From NCBI RefSeq assembly GCF_000002985.6, contig NC_003280.10, positions 9,296,501 through 9,360,500 of the forward strand: a stretch of DNA of 64,000 nucleotides, read 5' to 3'. Both the position numbers and the translations under genes were made by a program. The notes beneath the pieces were generated by a model that did no database searches, had not been told where the DNA came from, and worked only from the letters and a program-made list of their open reading frames with translations. Shown one piece after another: positions 48,001 to 57,672 of this stretch (positions are counted from its first letter, which is position 1; every line of letters begins with the position of its first letter). Source of the DNA: Caenorhabditis elegans (taxonomy: Eukaryota; Nematoda; Chromadorea; Rhabditida; Rhabditidae).

Positions 48001-50071
48001 ATGGGTCTGTTCTATTTTATTAAATATCAATTTACTAGATCTTGCTCAAACTGTTTAAAATTAAATTGAAAATTAGCTACCAAAATTTCAAAATTTCTCT
48101 ACACAATTTTCGGTTTCTAAACCAATTCGATTATGTCTTCTTTTCATTTAATGATCAAAGGATCAGAAACATTATCAGGCCGGTTATCTGTCCTATGCCT
48201 ATAGCACCTATGGGATGTGGGATCTCTAGAAAACAAGCTTATACTTACTTTAGGTATCACTGTGGGCAAGCACATCGGCGATCAGAGTACCTGTTTGTGT
48301 GCCTACCTTAAGCCTACTTGTTTTTATTGGAAACTATTGGTTTGTGCTTCCTAAGTAGATTAACAATATTTTAATTTTGTGAGCACGAAAGCATGAGTCT
48401 TGCATCGAACACGCTCTCAATTTAAATTTAATAAATCACACTTTCAAAGTTCATCTCTAATTATTGTGCCACATTTTCAGCGATTTTTCTCGGCATTGTC
48501 AAACTATGCCTTCCACTTTTTGAATTTGTAGGTCAAAAAGTTTTCGTTTGGAATCAAATTAGTGAAGTTTCGAAAGTAAAATTGGGTCAGTTCAAAAACT
48601 ATGTTATAGCTTTCGTTGAAACTTTGATCAACGTTTTTTTTTAGTGGCAACTAAAAAGTTAATAGAAAAATTGCAGAACCCCCTACTGTGTGTGTCCGCC
48701 CACCGGATGTGATACATGTTGCAACTTTCTTCACATGTTTTAATATCTTTCACTTTCCTCTCATTCTTACCTTGGCATCGGTCCAAGTCTCTCCTTTTTG
48801 ATAGGTACGTCCATCTGTGCCGACACATGCGCTGTAGCCGAATTCGATATAACCGTCGCTTCCTGATAAAGAGTAATCGTAAAAAAGGAGATTTGATACG
48901 TTTTCTACAAAATCAGATGTGGGTACTCAATGATATGGGGAAAAAGAAGATCAAATCGACAAAAGATGTTGAATGAGAGACATTAGAAATGGTTTTTTTT
49001 TTGAATGGACACGATTTTGAGAATACCTACTTTTAAAATATTTTAACAATTTGAAAGTTAGTTATTCTTAACACTGTCGTGAACTCGAAGACTCCAAAAG
49101 TTACGGAAACAGTACTAGGTATTCTGAGTAGTAGGTATTAAGAATTTGAACTAGCTAATAAAAAGTTGAATTTAATTCCAACTGAAAATTTATAGTATTC
49201 TCAGAAGCCTAGTTGCCCAGATCAGTATAATTTCCATGCTCGAAACTAACCAAGTTGGCAAATGAACTCATATCTATCTTGTTGGAAAGTATGTCCAAGT
49301 GGAATCTTTTCCTCTGTGCTTGACAGACATCCAAGTGGCTCCAACTGTCCACGTCTACACTCATAAAAGTATTTTCCACGTGTCACTTGGTCTCCTTCCT
49401 GCCACCATTGAGCTGGCCGTCCGTTCCCGCTTGTCCAACATCTGCAAAAGGAGTTTTTTTTTTGAAAACCGGTTCTTATCAATTGGTTTCAGTTTCGTTG
49501 AGAACCATAGATACTAGTAGCTAGTTGTCTTGTTCAATGAGATGAACTTGACAAGATGATAAGGAATACAAGGGGAACGGTGAGACATTTAGGTTGTGGA
49601 TTTTGAAATTTTTGATTTTTTGTTGTTATGTATAGTATGTATACAATGTATACGTTAGAAAAAATGATTCCTCATATCTAATCTCAGAAGTTTGGCTCTG
49701 AAATTGAACCACCATGATACTAGAGGTTTAATGTTTTATACGTGCCTCCAGAAAAATTTTTATAATTAATGCCAAATAAAAAATAGGCATAGGCAGGCAC
49801 GTAGGCAAAAAAAGGCATATTTAGAAGCCATGGAAGCCATATGACTTTCAAAAACAAATTTTTTGAGAATAAAAAAATTTGCTACGAAAATCGTAAGGTT
49901 TGAGACTAATAAGGATTAATTTTTCGAAAATTTTGGATACACTGAACCTTTAAAAAATAAAACAAACCTAGCTCTAGCTGCAGCTCCTTTTTCGACATTT
50001 GAATAGGCCGAAACCTCGAAAATTGAAAGAATCGAGAGGATAAGTAGAACCAAGTTGTTCTGCATTTTCAT
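45058..50071 (-). CDS. secreted cysteine-rich protein with MIG-18/fibronectin-I-like modules, 372 aa
   Basis: Exons on the minus strand: 50071-49968, 49441-49251, 48862-48771, 47915-47791, 46774-46678, 46142-46008 and 45432-45058. They join in phase to 372 residues. The protein begins MKMQNNLVLLILSIL, a clear signal peptide, cleaved about residue 22. It then has several modules of about 60-80 residues, each with a G-x-x-(Y/W)-x-x-G start, a central YxC (FYECRRG, YYRCRDDG, LFYCKLQGG, YKCQQKT) and a following GC (LGCLSS, EGCIAHD, VGCIHEG, IGCVAGG). This resembles the fibronectin type I-like domain of worm MIG-18, an extracellular migration factor. The last exon carries two more such GC units and ends in a basic tail. 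It is likely an extracellular matrix or secreted factor; the precise role and symbol are unknown to me. Its introns are rich in GCCTACC-type repeats. Confidence 0.8.
46545..46630. repeat. dispersed GCCTACC-type repeat fragment
   Basis: Runs of AGTAGGCAC, ATCTACCTAC, CCTACGCCGGCCTA and GGTGGTAGGCG within an intron of the fibronectin-I-like gene. Same vocabulary as the pieces near 20.8, 22.05, 47.2-47.4, 48.2 and 49.8 kb. Confidence 0.5.
47205..47390. repeat. dispersed GCCTACC-type repeat, two inverted parts
   Basis: CCTACGCCTACCTCGTACCTAC at 47203-47224 and GGCAGGCACGTG followed by TGCCTACCTGCC at 47347-47384 lie in an intron. The arms are in partly opposite orientation, hinting at a degenerate palindromic element. 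Confidence 0.5.
48175..48312. repeat. dispersed repeat with CCTATGCCTA/GCCTACC units
   Basis: CAGGCCGG, CCTATGCCTATAGCACC and GCCTACCTTAAGCCTAC occur in an intron of the fibronectin-I-like gene. It appears to be another decayed copy of the same family. Confidence 0.4.
49780..49830. repeat. GGCAGGCACGTAGGC dispersed repeat fragment
   Basis: AGGCATAGGCAGGCACGTAG followed by GCAAAAAAAGGC in the first intron of the fibronectin-I-like gene. The core GGCACGTAGGCAGGC is shared with 22047-22075 in rearranged order. Confidence 0.5.
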
Positions 50072-51629
50072 CAAAATTTCTTTTGTCTCTAATTCCCCCG
50101 CTTTCGGTGATTTTTATAGTAGCTCCTAGGCTCCTCCCACTTCCTCCCCCACATCTTCTTTCTCTTTTTCACTTTTTTCATCTTTTCTCTCCCCTTTTCC
50201 GTCCGAAAATGGACAATTGTTCTTCAAGTGGGCGGAGCTCTAGGAACACCTTTTCGCTCTTGAATGTTTGTTTTAAGATGAAGAAAAAGCGGAAAAGAAT
50301 TGGGATATACATCATAGTTACGCCGGTTTTGTTATTCAAATATCTCATAAATTACAAGTTTTCTGGAGGAAAGAACACCATAAATGACCATTTCAGTGAA
50401 AGTGCGTGTAGGAGGGGAAACTACCGGAAATTGAGCTAAAAATATACAGTGTATTGGTCTATGAGTTTTCAAGCTGTCAGATGGTGCAAAATAGATTTAT
50501 AGATTTTCCAAATAGTTCAAAACAATTCGGTAAACATTCTAAGCTGAGGGAGCCCAAAAATTATGGATGATGCCTTTCAAAGTTATCAATTCGTACTAGA
50601 GCTACTCACTTATTCAAAACATCACTCTATAAAACTGGATGGGCAAATGAAAACTTATAGTTAGGACCTGCCTGCCACCTCTGAATTACGGTATGATACA
50701 GCTTTTCTACTGTGAAGAATTAAATTTAAGCGCACTTCAAATTGAACGTACTTTTGAGAAAACGGAAATTTCCGAGATTCCATCTATTCCAAAAAGAAAT
50801 TAGTTGCCAAAATTGAGCAACTGGGAGTAACGGCATATCATTTTCTATCACAATATCACATTCGACTCGTTTGAGCTCTGGAAAATATGATAATCTAACT
50901 TTTTGGATATGACGTCACAATCAGTCCTGTAAGAAATTTCACGTTTTCCAGTGGAAGGATCACTCCGAACACGCGCCTCGTATCTCAATCTGAATGTGGC
51001 TTACTGCTGTAGTATGGGATTTCCAAAATAATCCATCTTTGAAAATGTGTGTGTTTTTTTAATTTGTATATATTCTCTGCCTTCTTCATCAAAAACTCAC
51101 CTCGATTTTCACATATGAGTTCTCAATTATTCATCCAAAAATTCCTAGACACTTATTTCATCCAAACGCATATTTGAAACCGTTTCTCCTCCGGTCGAAA
51201 TGCTAATTGCCGCCCACCTACATATACCGTGACAACATTTTGTTGTGTAGGTGTCAGTAGTTCACTGACGAGATGAAATTCAATTCAGAAAAAAACGTTC
51301 TCTGAGACACACTGACGTCTTCTTATTTGCAGGAAATGATTGCTGACACTTTAAAAAATAAATAGGACAACATTAGAAAATAAACAATCAGGTTGATTTA
51401 TTTACAATAAATAAAACAGTGTAATCAACTTGTCATTTATCAATGGACAGGAGAGTCTGATGAAAAGGTTTCCGGAGAGATCGGAAGTGAGATGGGGAAA
51501 TTGGAAAAAGGAAAGAGTTGAAATCTCATTGACTACTCGACTTCATTTTTGTTCATGAGAAATCCGTTAAAATTATAGAGAAAGAAGTGAGACAATATGT
51601 TGACGTACAAAAATGGTTATATTCATTTG

Positions 51630-53045
51630 CAATATCTTCTAAAACTCGCAAAATTGCGTATCTTCAAACTGACGTATCTCGAAAACTATAGTTCTAGAAA
51701 ACAAATGTTCAACAAACAAAACTATTAGAAATATTTTTTCTTCCCTTTGCATCAATTTTCATTACAAAGTAGCAAGGATTTATTGAGTTACACTGATTCA
51801 AAGATAGTTTCCTAAAATCTACCAAAATTTTTGAGAACTGTTCTGTTGTACCAGTCTTAACTCAACATCCATTGAGTTTCAGAATTAAATTTTTGTTGGA
51901 TAGTAAAAAAAAAATATTTTTCCACATTTTATCAGTTAGACTTTTTTGATATTTTTATGTTCAGCCAAGTTACAGACCGTTTTTCGAAAAAATCCAATTT
52001 CGCTCATAAAACTCTTCATATCCAACGTATCGACTTGAAATTTTGAACAATGATCACTTTTTTGAGGTTTCTACAATGTCCTAAAAAATCTTTCAAAAAT
52101 GTTGGCTCATCTCCAAAATCGTCCTCCGCTCTGAAAAAATGAAATTGAGCTTTTTTGGTCGAAAAAAATATTTTTCGAATGCTGAGAACACGTTAAACAC
52201 GAATATCATGTTCATTTTGAGATCCGGATGTTCTGAAAACGTCTGACATAGATTTAAAAAAGCATCGATTTATTTTCATTTTCAACGTGAAAGTTTTGTG
52301 CAGCTTTTAGATTTCAAAAGAATCTCAAAACTCTAAATTTTGAGATTCTTTTGAAATCTAAAAGCTGCACAAAACTTTCACGTTGAAAATGAAAATAAAT
52401 CGATGCTTTTTTAAATCTACGTCAGACGTTTTCAGAACATCCGGATCTCAAAATAAACATGATATTCGTGTTTAACGTGTTCTCAGCATTCTAAAAATAT
52501 TTTTTTCGACCAAAAAAGCTCAATTTCATTTTTTCGTCCATTTTTCGGAAGGCAAAGGTCCACTTTCTTTTTTCAGAGCGGAGGACGATTTTGGAGATGA
52601 GCCAACATTTTTGAAAGATTTTTTAGGACATTGTAGAAACCTCAAAAAAGTGATCATTGTTCAAAATTTCAAGTCGATATTTTTTCGAAAAACGGTCTGT
52701 AACTTGGCTGAACATAAAAATATCAAAAAAATTCTAACTGATAAAATGTGGAAAAATATCTTGCAATTATTATTCATTAACATTTTACTTCTGAAACTCA
52801 ATCGATGTTGAGTTATGACTGGTACAACAGAAGAGTTCTCAAAAATTCCTGTGATTTTTGGTAAAATGGCTTTTACTCTGTGTAACTCAACAAATAGTTT
52901 GAATATTGAAAACTGTAAAGTAATGCAAAAAATATATAAAATATTTTTAAACATTTTATCAGTTGAGTATTTGTTTCCTAGACGTTTATTTTTCAAGATA
53001 CACAAGTTTGAAGATACGAAATTTGGCGAGTTTATGAAGTTATGT
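51630..53045. mobile_element. long fold-back element, two arms of about 700 bp
   Basis: The sequence is a near-palindrome centred on a 7-nt loop CTCTAAA at 52331-52337. The left arm (about 51630-52330) and right arm (52338 to about 53045) match as reverse complements with moderate divergence that grows outward; the inner 150 bp is nearly perfect. The right arm carries about 39 extra bases (near 52536-52574) absent from the left. No intact transposase is present. Layout and size recall worm fold-back transposons such as Tc4 or Tc6, but I cannot confirm the family, and the target duplications are not clear. Confidence 0.75.
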
Positions 53046-53455
53046 GATCCCCCAGAGAGTCTTGGCTTGCCTTTTGGTGACAGATTGTTTCCAAAATTGA
53101 TAATTGAATGTAAGAGTTCGAATAACTTTATGAAATTGCACATGACGTAATATTATAAAACATTATGGACCAAGAAAACAAAATTGTACGATATTTATGA
53201 ACATGAGGAGTTTGATTGTACGAGAAATTGTGATTAAAACCTTTATTCATAAATACAATACTTTATAGAGAAATAATAATTCCGTTTCCACGTCCTTCCA
53301 ATGTTTCCATAACAGTAGTATGAAAATTTGATCTACATACATACATATCAAGTTCAATTTTAATTTTCAATTTGGGGTAAAAATACACAAATCCCATAGT
53401 ACTTTAAAAAATTATGAGTCGAATCGCTCAACTGATAAACCGAATAAATCGAACT

Positions 53456-53680
53456 ATCTCGGGTCTTGGCACGAGCGGAACTTTTCTGCAACCGTACCCG
53501 TGTTTTGCGCCAAAACTACAGTACCTTTTTAAATAAATAAATATTTTTTTGAATCAAAATCTATGAAAAATCTACGAAAATAAAGTTTGGAACTACAGTA
53601 TTCTTTAAAGGGCATTCGTTTTGAAATTTCACAAAATATGTCGTGTCGAGACCGGATACCGTATTTTCGGCGCAAAAATG
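53456..53680. repeat. GGTCTCGA-type inverted-repeat element, second copy
   Basis: Left GGGTCTTGGCACGAGCGG with GCGCCAAAACTACAGTACC; right CAGTATTCTTTAAAGGGC, then CGTGTCGAGACCGGATACCG and GGCGCAAAAATG. Imperfect reverse complements with an AT-rich centre; same family as 39945-40262 and 62381-62690. Confidence 0.6.
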
Positions 53681-54369
53681 ACAAAATTTGAAGTCTGTAC
53701 ATATAATATACGAAAGTTTTTTTCTAATTTTTAAGAAATTAATAGATCTATGATAGTAGTTTTATGATAGTGAAGAAAACATATTGAAAGCAGAAAATTG
53801 AAAAGTTCTTGCAATTGACATGGGAAATTTCAAAAGAAAAAAAGGTTTTTCAAACTGAAAATCAAAAAATTTTGTCAATATTTACAACCTTTGTATTTTG
53901 TTCTCAGCATCCGGGTAGTTTCAATGTTTTCTAACTTCCCGTAATTAATTTTCCGTCTTAATTTTCCGTCCTCCTGTTCTCATCTTACTTGTCAAGCCAA
54001 CCTGTCAGTATCATATTATCGAACTAATTATGTTTTTGTCTCGACCCTGGGAGAGGAAGACACACACAAAGGATCATACTTGTTTCAGATTGGGTCGGTA
54101 GAGTAAAGAACACGAAAAGGTTAGGAAGAGTTGAATTGATAGAAATGAATGTTCATTGTGCAATGTTTTTCGGGGACTTTTATATTTTAATCAAACGAAA
54201 TTTTTACAGTTATCTACCAATTCCGTTTATTGTGCAAAAAGAGGAGGCTCGTGGTATAGACATCGGAAAACGGGGATAGATAATTCGGGTATTTCGAAAA
54301 GAAGCGACAATCGATCAACCAGAGCTAAATATTACATCGAATCTAGGCAAAACAATGGAATTTTCTTAT

Positions 54370-56231
54370 TTAAAATGCTGATGGCTCAGCGGCTGGCTTC
54401 GATGTGAATCCAGTAAGCAGCGATTTGATCTCTCCGATGGCCTTAGCTGGGTTCAAGTGCTGAAATTAATTCGTTTAAGTCGAGATATAAAACAGAGAAC
54501 ACTCTAACTTTTGGGCATGTCTTTGTGCAATTCATGATGGTGTGGCACTTGAAAGCTGAGAAAGAGTCGTGCATACGGTGAAGGCGTTCGGTGGCGTAGT
54601 CATCACGAGAATCGATGACCCATCTGTAGGCTTGCATGAGAACAGCTGGACCGAGGTACTTATCAGCATTCCACCAGTAGGATGGGCATGACGTGGAGCA
54701 GCAAGCACAGAGAATACACTCGTAGAGACCATCCTAAATATATAAATTACTTTATAATGTTGTGATAATCATGAATAAATTATTGATTTTAGACTTTTAT
54801 TTCGTTTGAAAAAATGAATGTTTTTCATTTTAAAACTTTTTTGAGTTAAAAATTATGTTATGCTTTTTCAAATACTTCTGCACCAGAAAATATACTGAAA
54901 CTTACAAGACGATCACGTTCAGCCACACTTTGGTGCATCTGCTTTTCTCCAAGAGTCAATGGGGTCTTCTTTTGAATCCATGGTTGAATAGAGGCATATT
55001 GAGCGTAGAAGAGGTTCATATCTGGGACAAGGTCCTAAAATAAAAGGTTTATTCGTTTTTTTTAGATTCTAAAACAATACCTTCACAACGAACATATGTG
55101 GAAGTGGGTAGATTTTGGTGCTCTTTGAGGTATCCGAATCGATTTTGCAGATGCAAGCCAAAGTGTTTTGACCTCCGATGTTCATGGCACAGGATCCACA
55201 GATTCCTTCACGACAACTTCTTCTGAAAGTCAAAGTTGGATCGACCTCATTCTTGATCTTGATGAGAGCGTCGAGAATCATAGTTCCGCATTGGTCAAGA
55301 TCAACATCGAATTTCTACAATAACTATTAAATTTTAAAAAAAGAAAAAAAACTTTGAAAATCAACCTGCACAGTTGGCTTGGCTCCTGGTGCTTCTGGGT
55401 TGAAACGATAGATCTCGAACGTCTTGATACGGTTTCCGGTCTTCTTGGTCTTGGCGGCTACATCATCAGTTGATGGAAAAGAGGCTTCAGCCGCCGCTGC
55501 AGTAGCTGGCGCTCCTGAAACAGTTCCAATAAAATAGTGTTAAAAATGGTGAATTTAAGGGATAAATATTATTCTTGCAACGTTGAGCTCAAACAAAATT
55601 AAAAAAACGTTTTTCAAAACATTATTTTTGTTTATTATAAAGTCTTGCTATAAATTTATAAATTCCCTTTTCTCAAATTTTTTGAATTTTAAATTTTGAT
55701 TCAAGAAATTCCAAAACTGATATTTTTAAATTAACAGAACTTTGAATGATGGTTAATATTTACGGAACAGTATTTGATTTTTAAAAAAAAATCTGCGTTT
55801 TTCATCTAATAACACGACCGAGCTTTACAGCTTTCAGTGCCTACGTGTAAAATGGAAAATTTTAGTTTTTGAAGACATAATATAATTTTCTGACATATCC
55901 AATTTCATGTAATGTTAGAAAAATTATTCAAAGATAATTAAACAAAATAAAGCTGAACATAAAAAATTGTCGTCTTATTAAAAAATAGTAACGTTGAAAA
56001 AGTGCTGCCTACGTGCAAAACACGAAACCTTGTGAAATCTCGGGTAAAGCCTAATATTTCTCGTTAAAAAATGCTTTCCTAAATAATTTATATTTAATTT
56101 TTCTAGTATTCCACACGAAGTACCATATTTGATGGAAAATTACCAAAATTAAAAAACGTACCCGAAGCAGCACGAATGGCGTTGGCGGCGAGCTCCGCCG
56201 AGTGCAGAAGACGAGCCGAACGGGCCAACAT
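54370..56231 (-). CDS. sdhb-1: sdhb-1: succinate dehydrogenase iron-sulfur subunit, 298 aa
   Basis: Exons 56231-56162, 55514-55366, 55314-55081, 55034-54906, 54733-54509 and 54459-54370 join in phase to 298 residues. The N-terminus ([10 protein letters not shown]) is a mitochondrial presequence, followed by an alanine-rich stretch. The 2Fe-2S ligands are in CREGICGSC and LAC. The 4Fe-4S motif is [16 protein letters not shown], and the 3Fe-4S/4Fe-4S ligands are in [13 protein letters not shown]. All expected cysteines are present. The protein passes electrons from SDHA flavin to ubiquinone in respiratory complex II of the inner mitochondrial membrane. The start codon lies directly after an acceptor-like CTCAG, suggesting SL trans-splicing. 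The gene is head to head with ostm-1. Confidence 0.96.
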
Positions 56232-56499
56232 CTGAGATTTATTCAATAAATCAAAGTTTAATAGAAATTAAAATGTAAATACAAAGAAATTTGTTGAAAA
56301 ACATGAGACAATAATGGACGTGACTATTTATTTTTTGTAACGAGACTCCGAAATAACGCAGTGCATGTTGTTTATAGTTTGAGTGTGGATTTACGGGCAA
56401 ACATTTATTTTGTTTTTTATTTATTTGTTTGTTTATTTTAGTTTTAAAACTATATTAAAGCTAGAAAATGCTTTCTTTTTAATAAAAATTATTTTGCAG
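56232..56499. promoter_or_regulatory. 268-bp divergent promoter, sdhb-1/ostm-1
   Basis: Separates the two opposed start codons, each preceded by a splice acceptor. AT-rich with T-runs at 56325-56440. Both outron promoters must fit here. No specific factor site can be assigned by eye. Confidence 0.6.
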
Positions 56500-57672
56500 A
56501 TGGTAAATTCACTTTCAAGGATACTTTTCTGCAGCTTACTTATATTTTCCGTGATTTCTCTTCGAGAAGAGCGGCTCGAAACAGCGCCGATCACTGATGA
56601 TCCTTGGGATTTGGATGGACCCTGTCAAAAATATGTGGAAGTAAGATTCTTCGAAGTATTTAATGCAACTAAACATCTTTATTTCAGAAACTAGCTGTTG
56701 TACAATCGGAAATGGTAGCATGCGCCACAAACTGGTCAATTCCACCTGTAGTTTGCACAAAATGCTTTCAAAACTACATTAATTTCAAACAATTTGAATA
56801 TGAAACAAAAAACCTGGTGAGTATAATTTGAAAACAATATTTTTTAAAACCGTCTTCACATAAAATATGAATTTTATTACAGAATAATGTCTACTCCCTG
56901 GATAATCGAACTTGCTCTCAAGTTATTTATGACAATTATCTGCTCTCGTACAGTACGGATATATCAAAAGCTTTAACTTCAGAAATTTGGGAAAAATCCA
57001 GATGTGACTGTGAGTATATCGGCAAAAAAAATCATAAATTCCCATTTTTCAGCCTGCATAACAATTAAATGGAATTTTCCGCAAAACAAATCGGAAGTGT
57101 CATTCAGTGAGAGGACAATGCAATTTCAGAACAGAATGTATGAATGGAGAAATTGTGTTGTTAATTACACATCTGGAGGTGTACTGGATGATAATCTTAC
57201 CAATGGAAGTAAAATCTGTAATCTCTGCAAGACCACCTTTGACGAACTCTTTGGATATTACTGGAAAATCTACACAACTCCAGATGTAGATTTTTGTGTC
57301 GACGTGGAGACTACGATGAACGATACAATTCATTTATGGGATGATGTGTGGAAATGTGCTGAAAAACAAGACAGAAATCGTGATTTATTTGGAATTATGA
57401 TCACTTTTGGAACATTATTGCTGCTCACAGCTCTATTTTATGCTGCCAGCTACATTCAGGGTGGCGGTGAAACGAGGCGTCTTATTCAATGTAAGATTTT
57501 CTGTATTCCTTGAAATATATTATATTATTTTCGTTCAGATGCTCGTCTATCAGATCCACATGGCCAAAGATCACGTCTTCTTTCATCGGGAATGTCGGAT
57601 GCAGATCTTGTTAGTCGTGTTTCTCCAGGATCTTCTGTGTTATACAATGTACCAATCCATCAGACACGATAA
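56500..57672 (+). CDS. ostm-1: ostm-1: OSTM1-like lysosomal membrane protein (ClC-7 beta subunit), 322 aa
   Basis: Exons 56500-56640, 56688-56816, 56883-57009, 57053-57490 and 57539-57672 give 322 residues, close to human OSTM1 (334). A signal peptide (MVNSLSRILFCSLLIF) starts the protein. The lumenal part is cysteine-rich (CTKCFQNY, CDSCITIKW, CNLCKTTFDELFGYY, VDFCVDVE, WKCAEKQDRNRDLF) with several N-glycosylation sequons (NKS, NYT, NLT, NGS). A single membrane segment (LFGIMITFGTLLLLTALFYA) and a cytosolic tail with serine-rich and RLIQYARLSD sequence follow. The cysteine pattern and topology fit OSTM1, the partner of the lysosomal Cl-/H+ exchanger ClC-7 (worm CLH-6). The ATG directly follows TTTGCAG. 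Confidence 0.88.

Larger units (their letters stand above)
50072..54369. other. 4.3 kb intergenic region with repeats
   Basis: Upstream of the fibronectin-I-like gene and downstream of sdhb-1. It holds a pyrimidine-rich promoter-like tract at 50085-50210, a fold-back of about 1.4 kb (51630-53045) and a GGTCTCGA-type element (53456-53680). Frames within the fold-back are shadows of its repeat arms. No supportable gene seen. Confidence 0.55.

Noticed and set aside
52661-53150. Open frames of 111-160 codons on both strands in the fold-back
   Set aside because: They are overlapping shadows of repeat arms, lack homology and codon bias; not an intact transposase.
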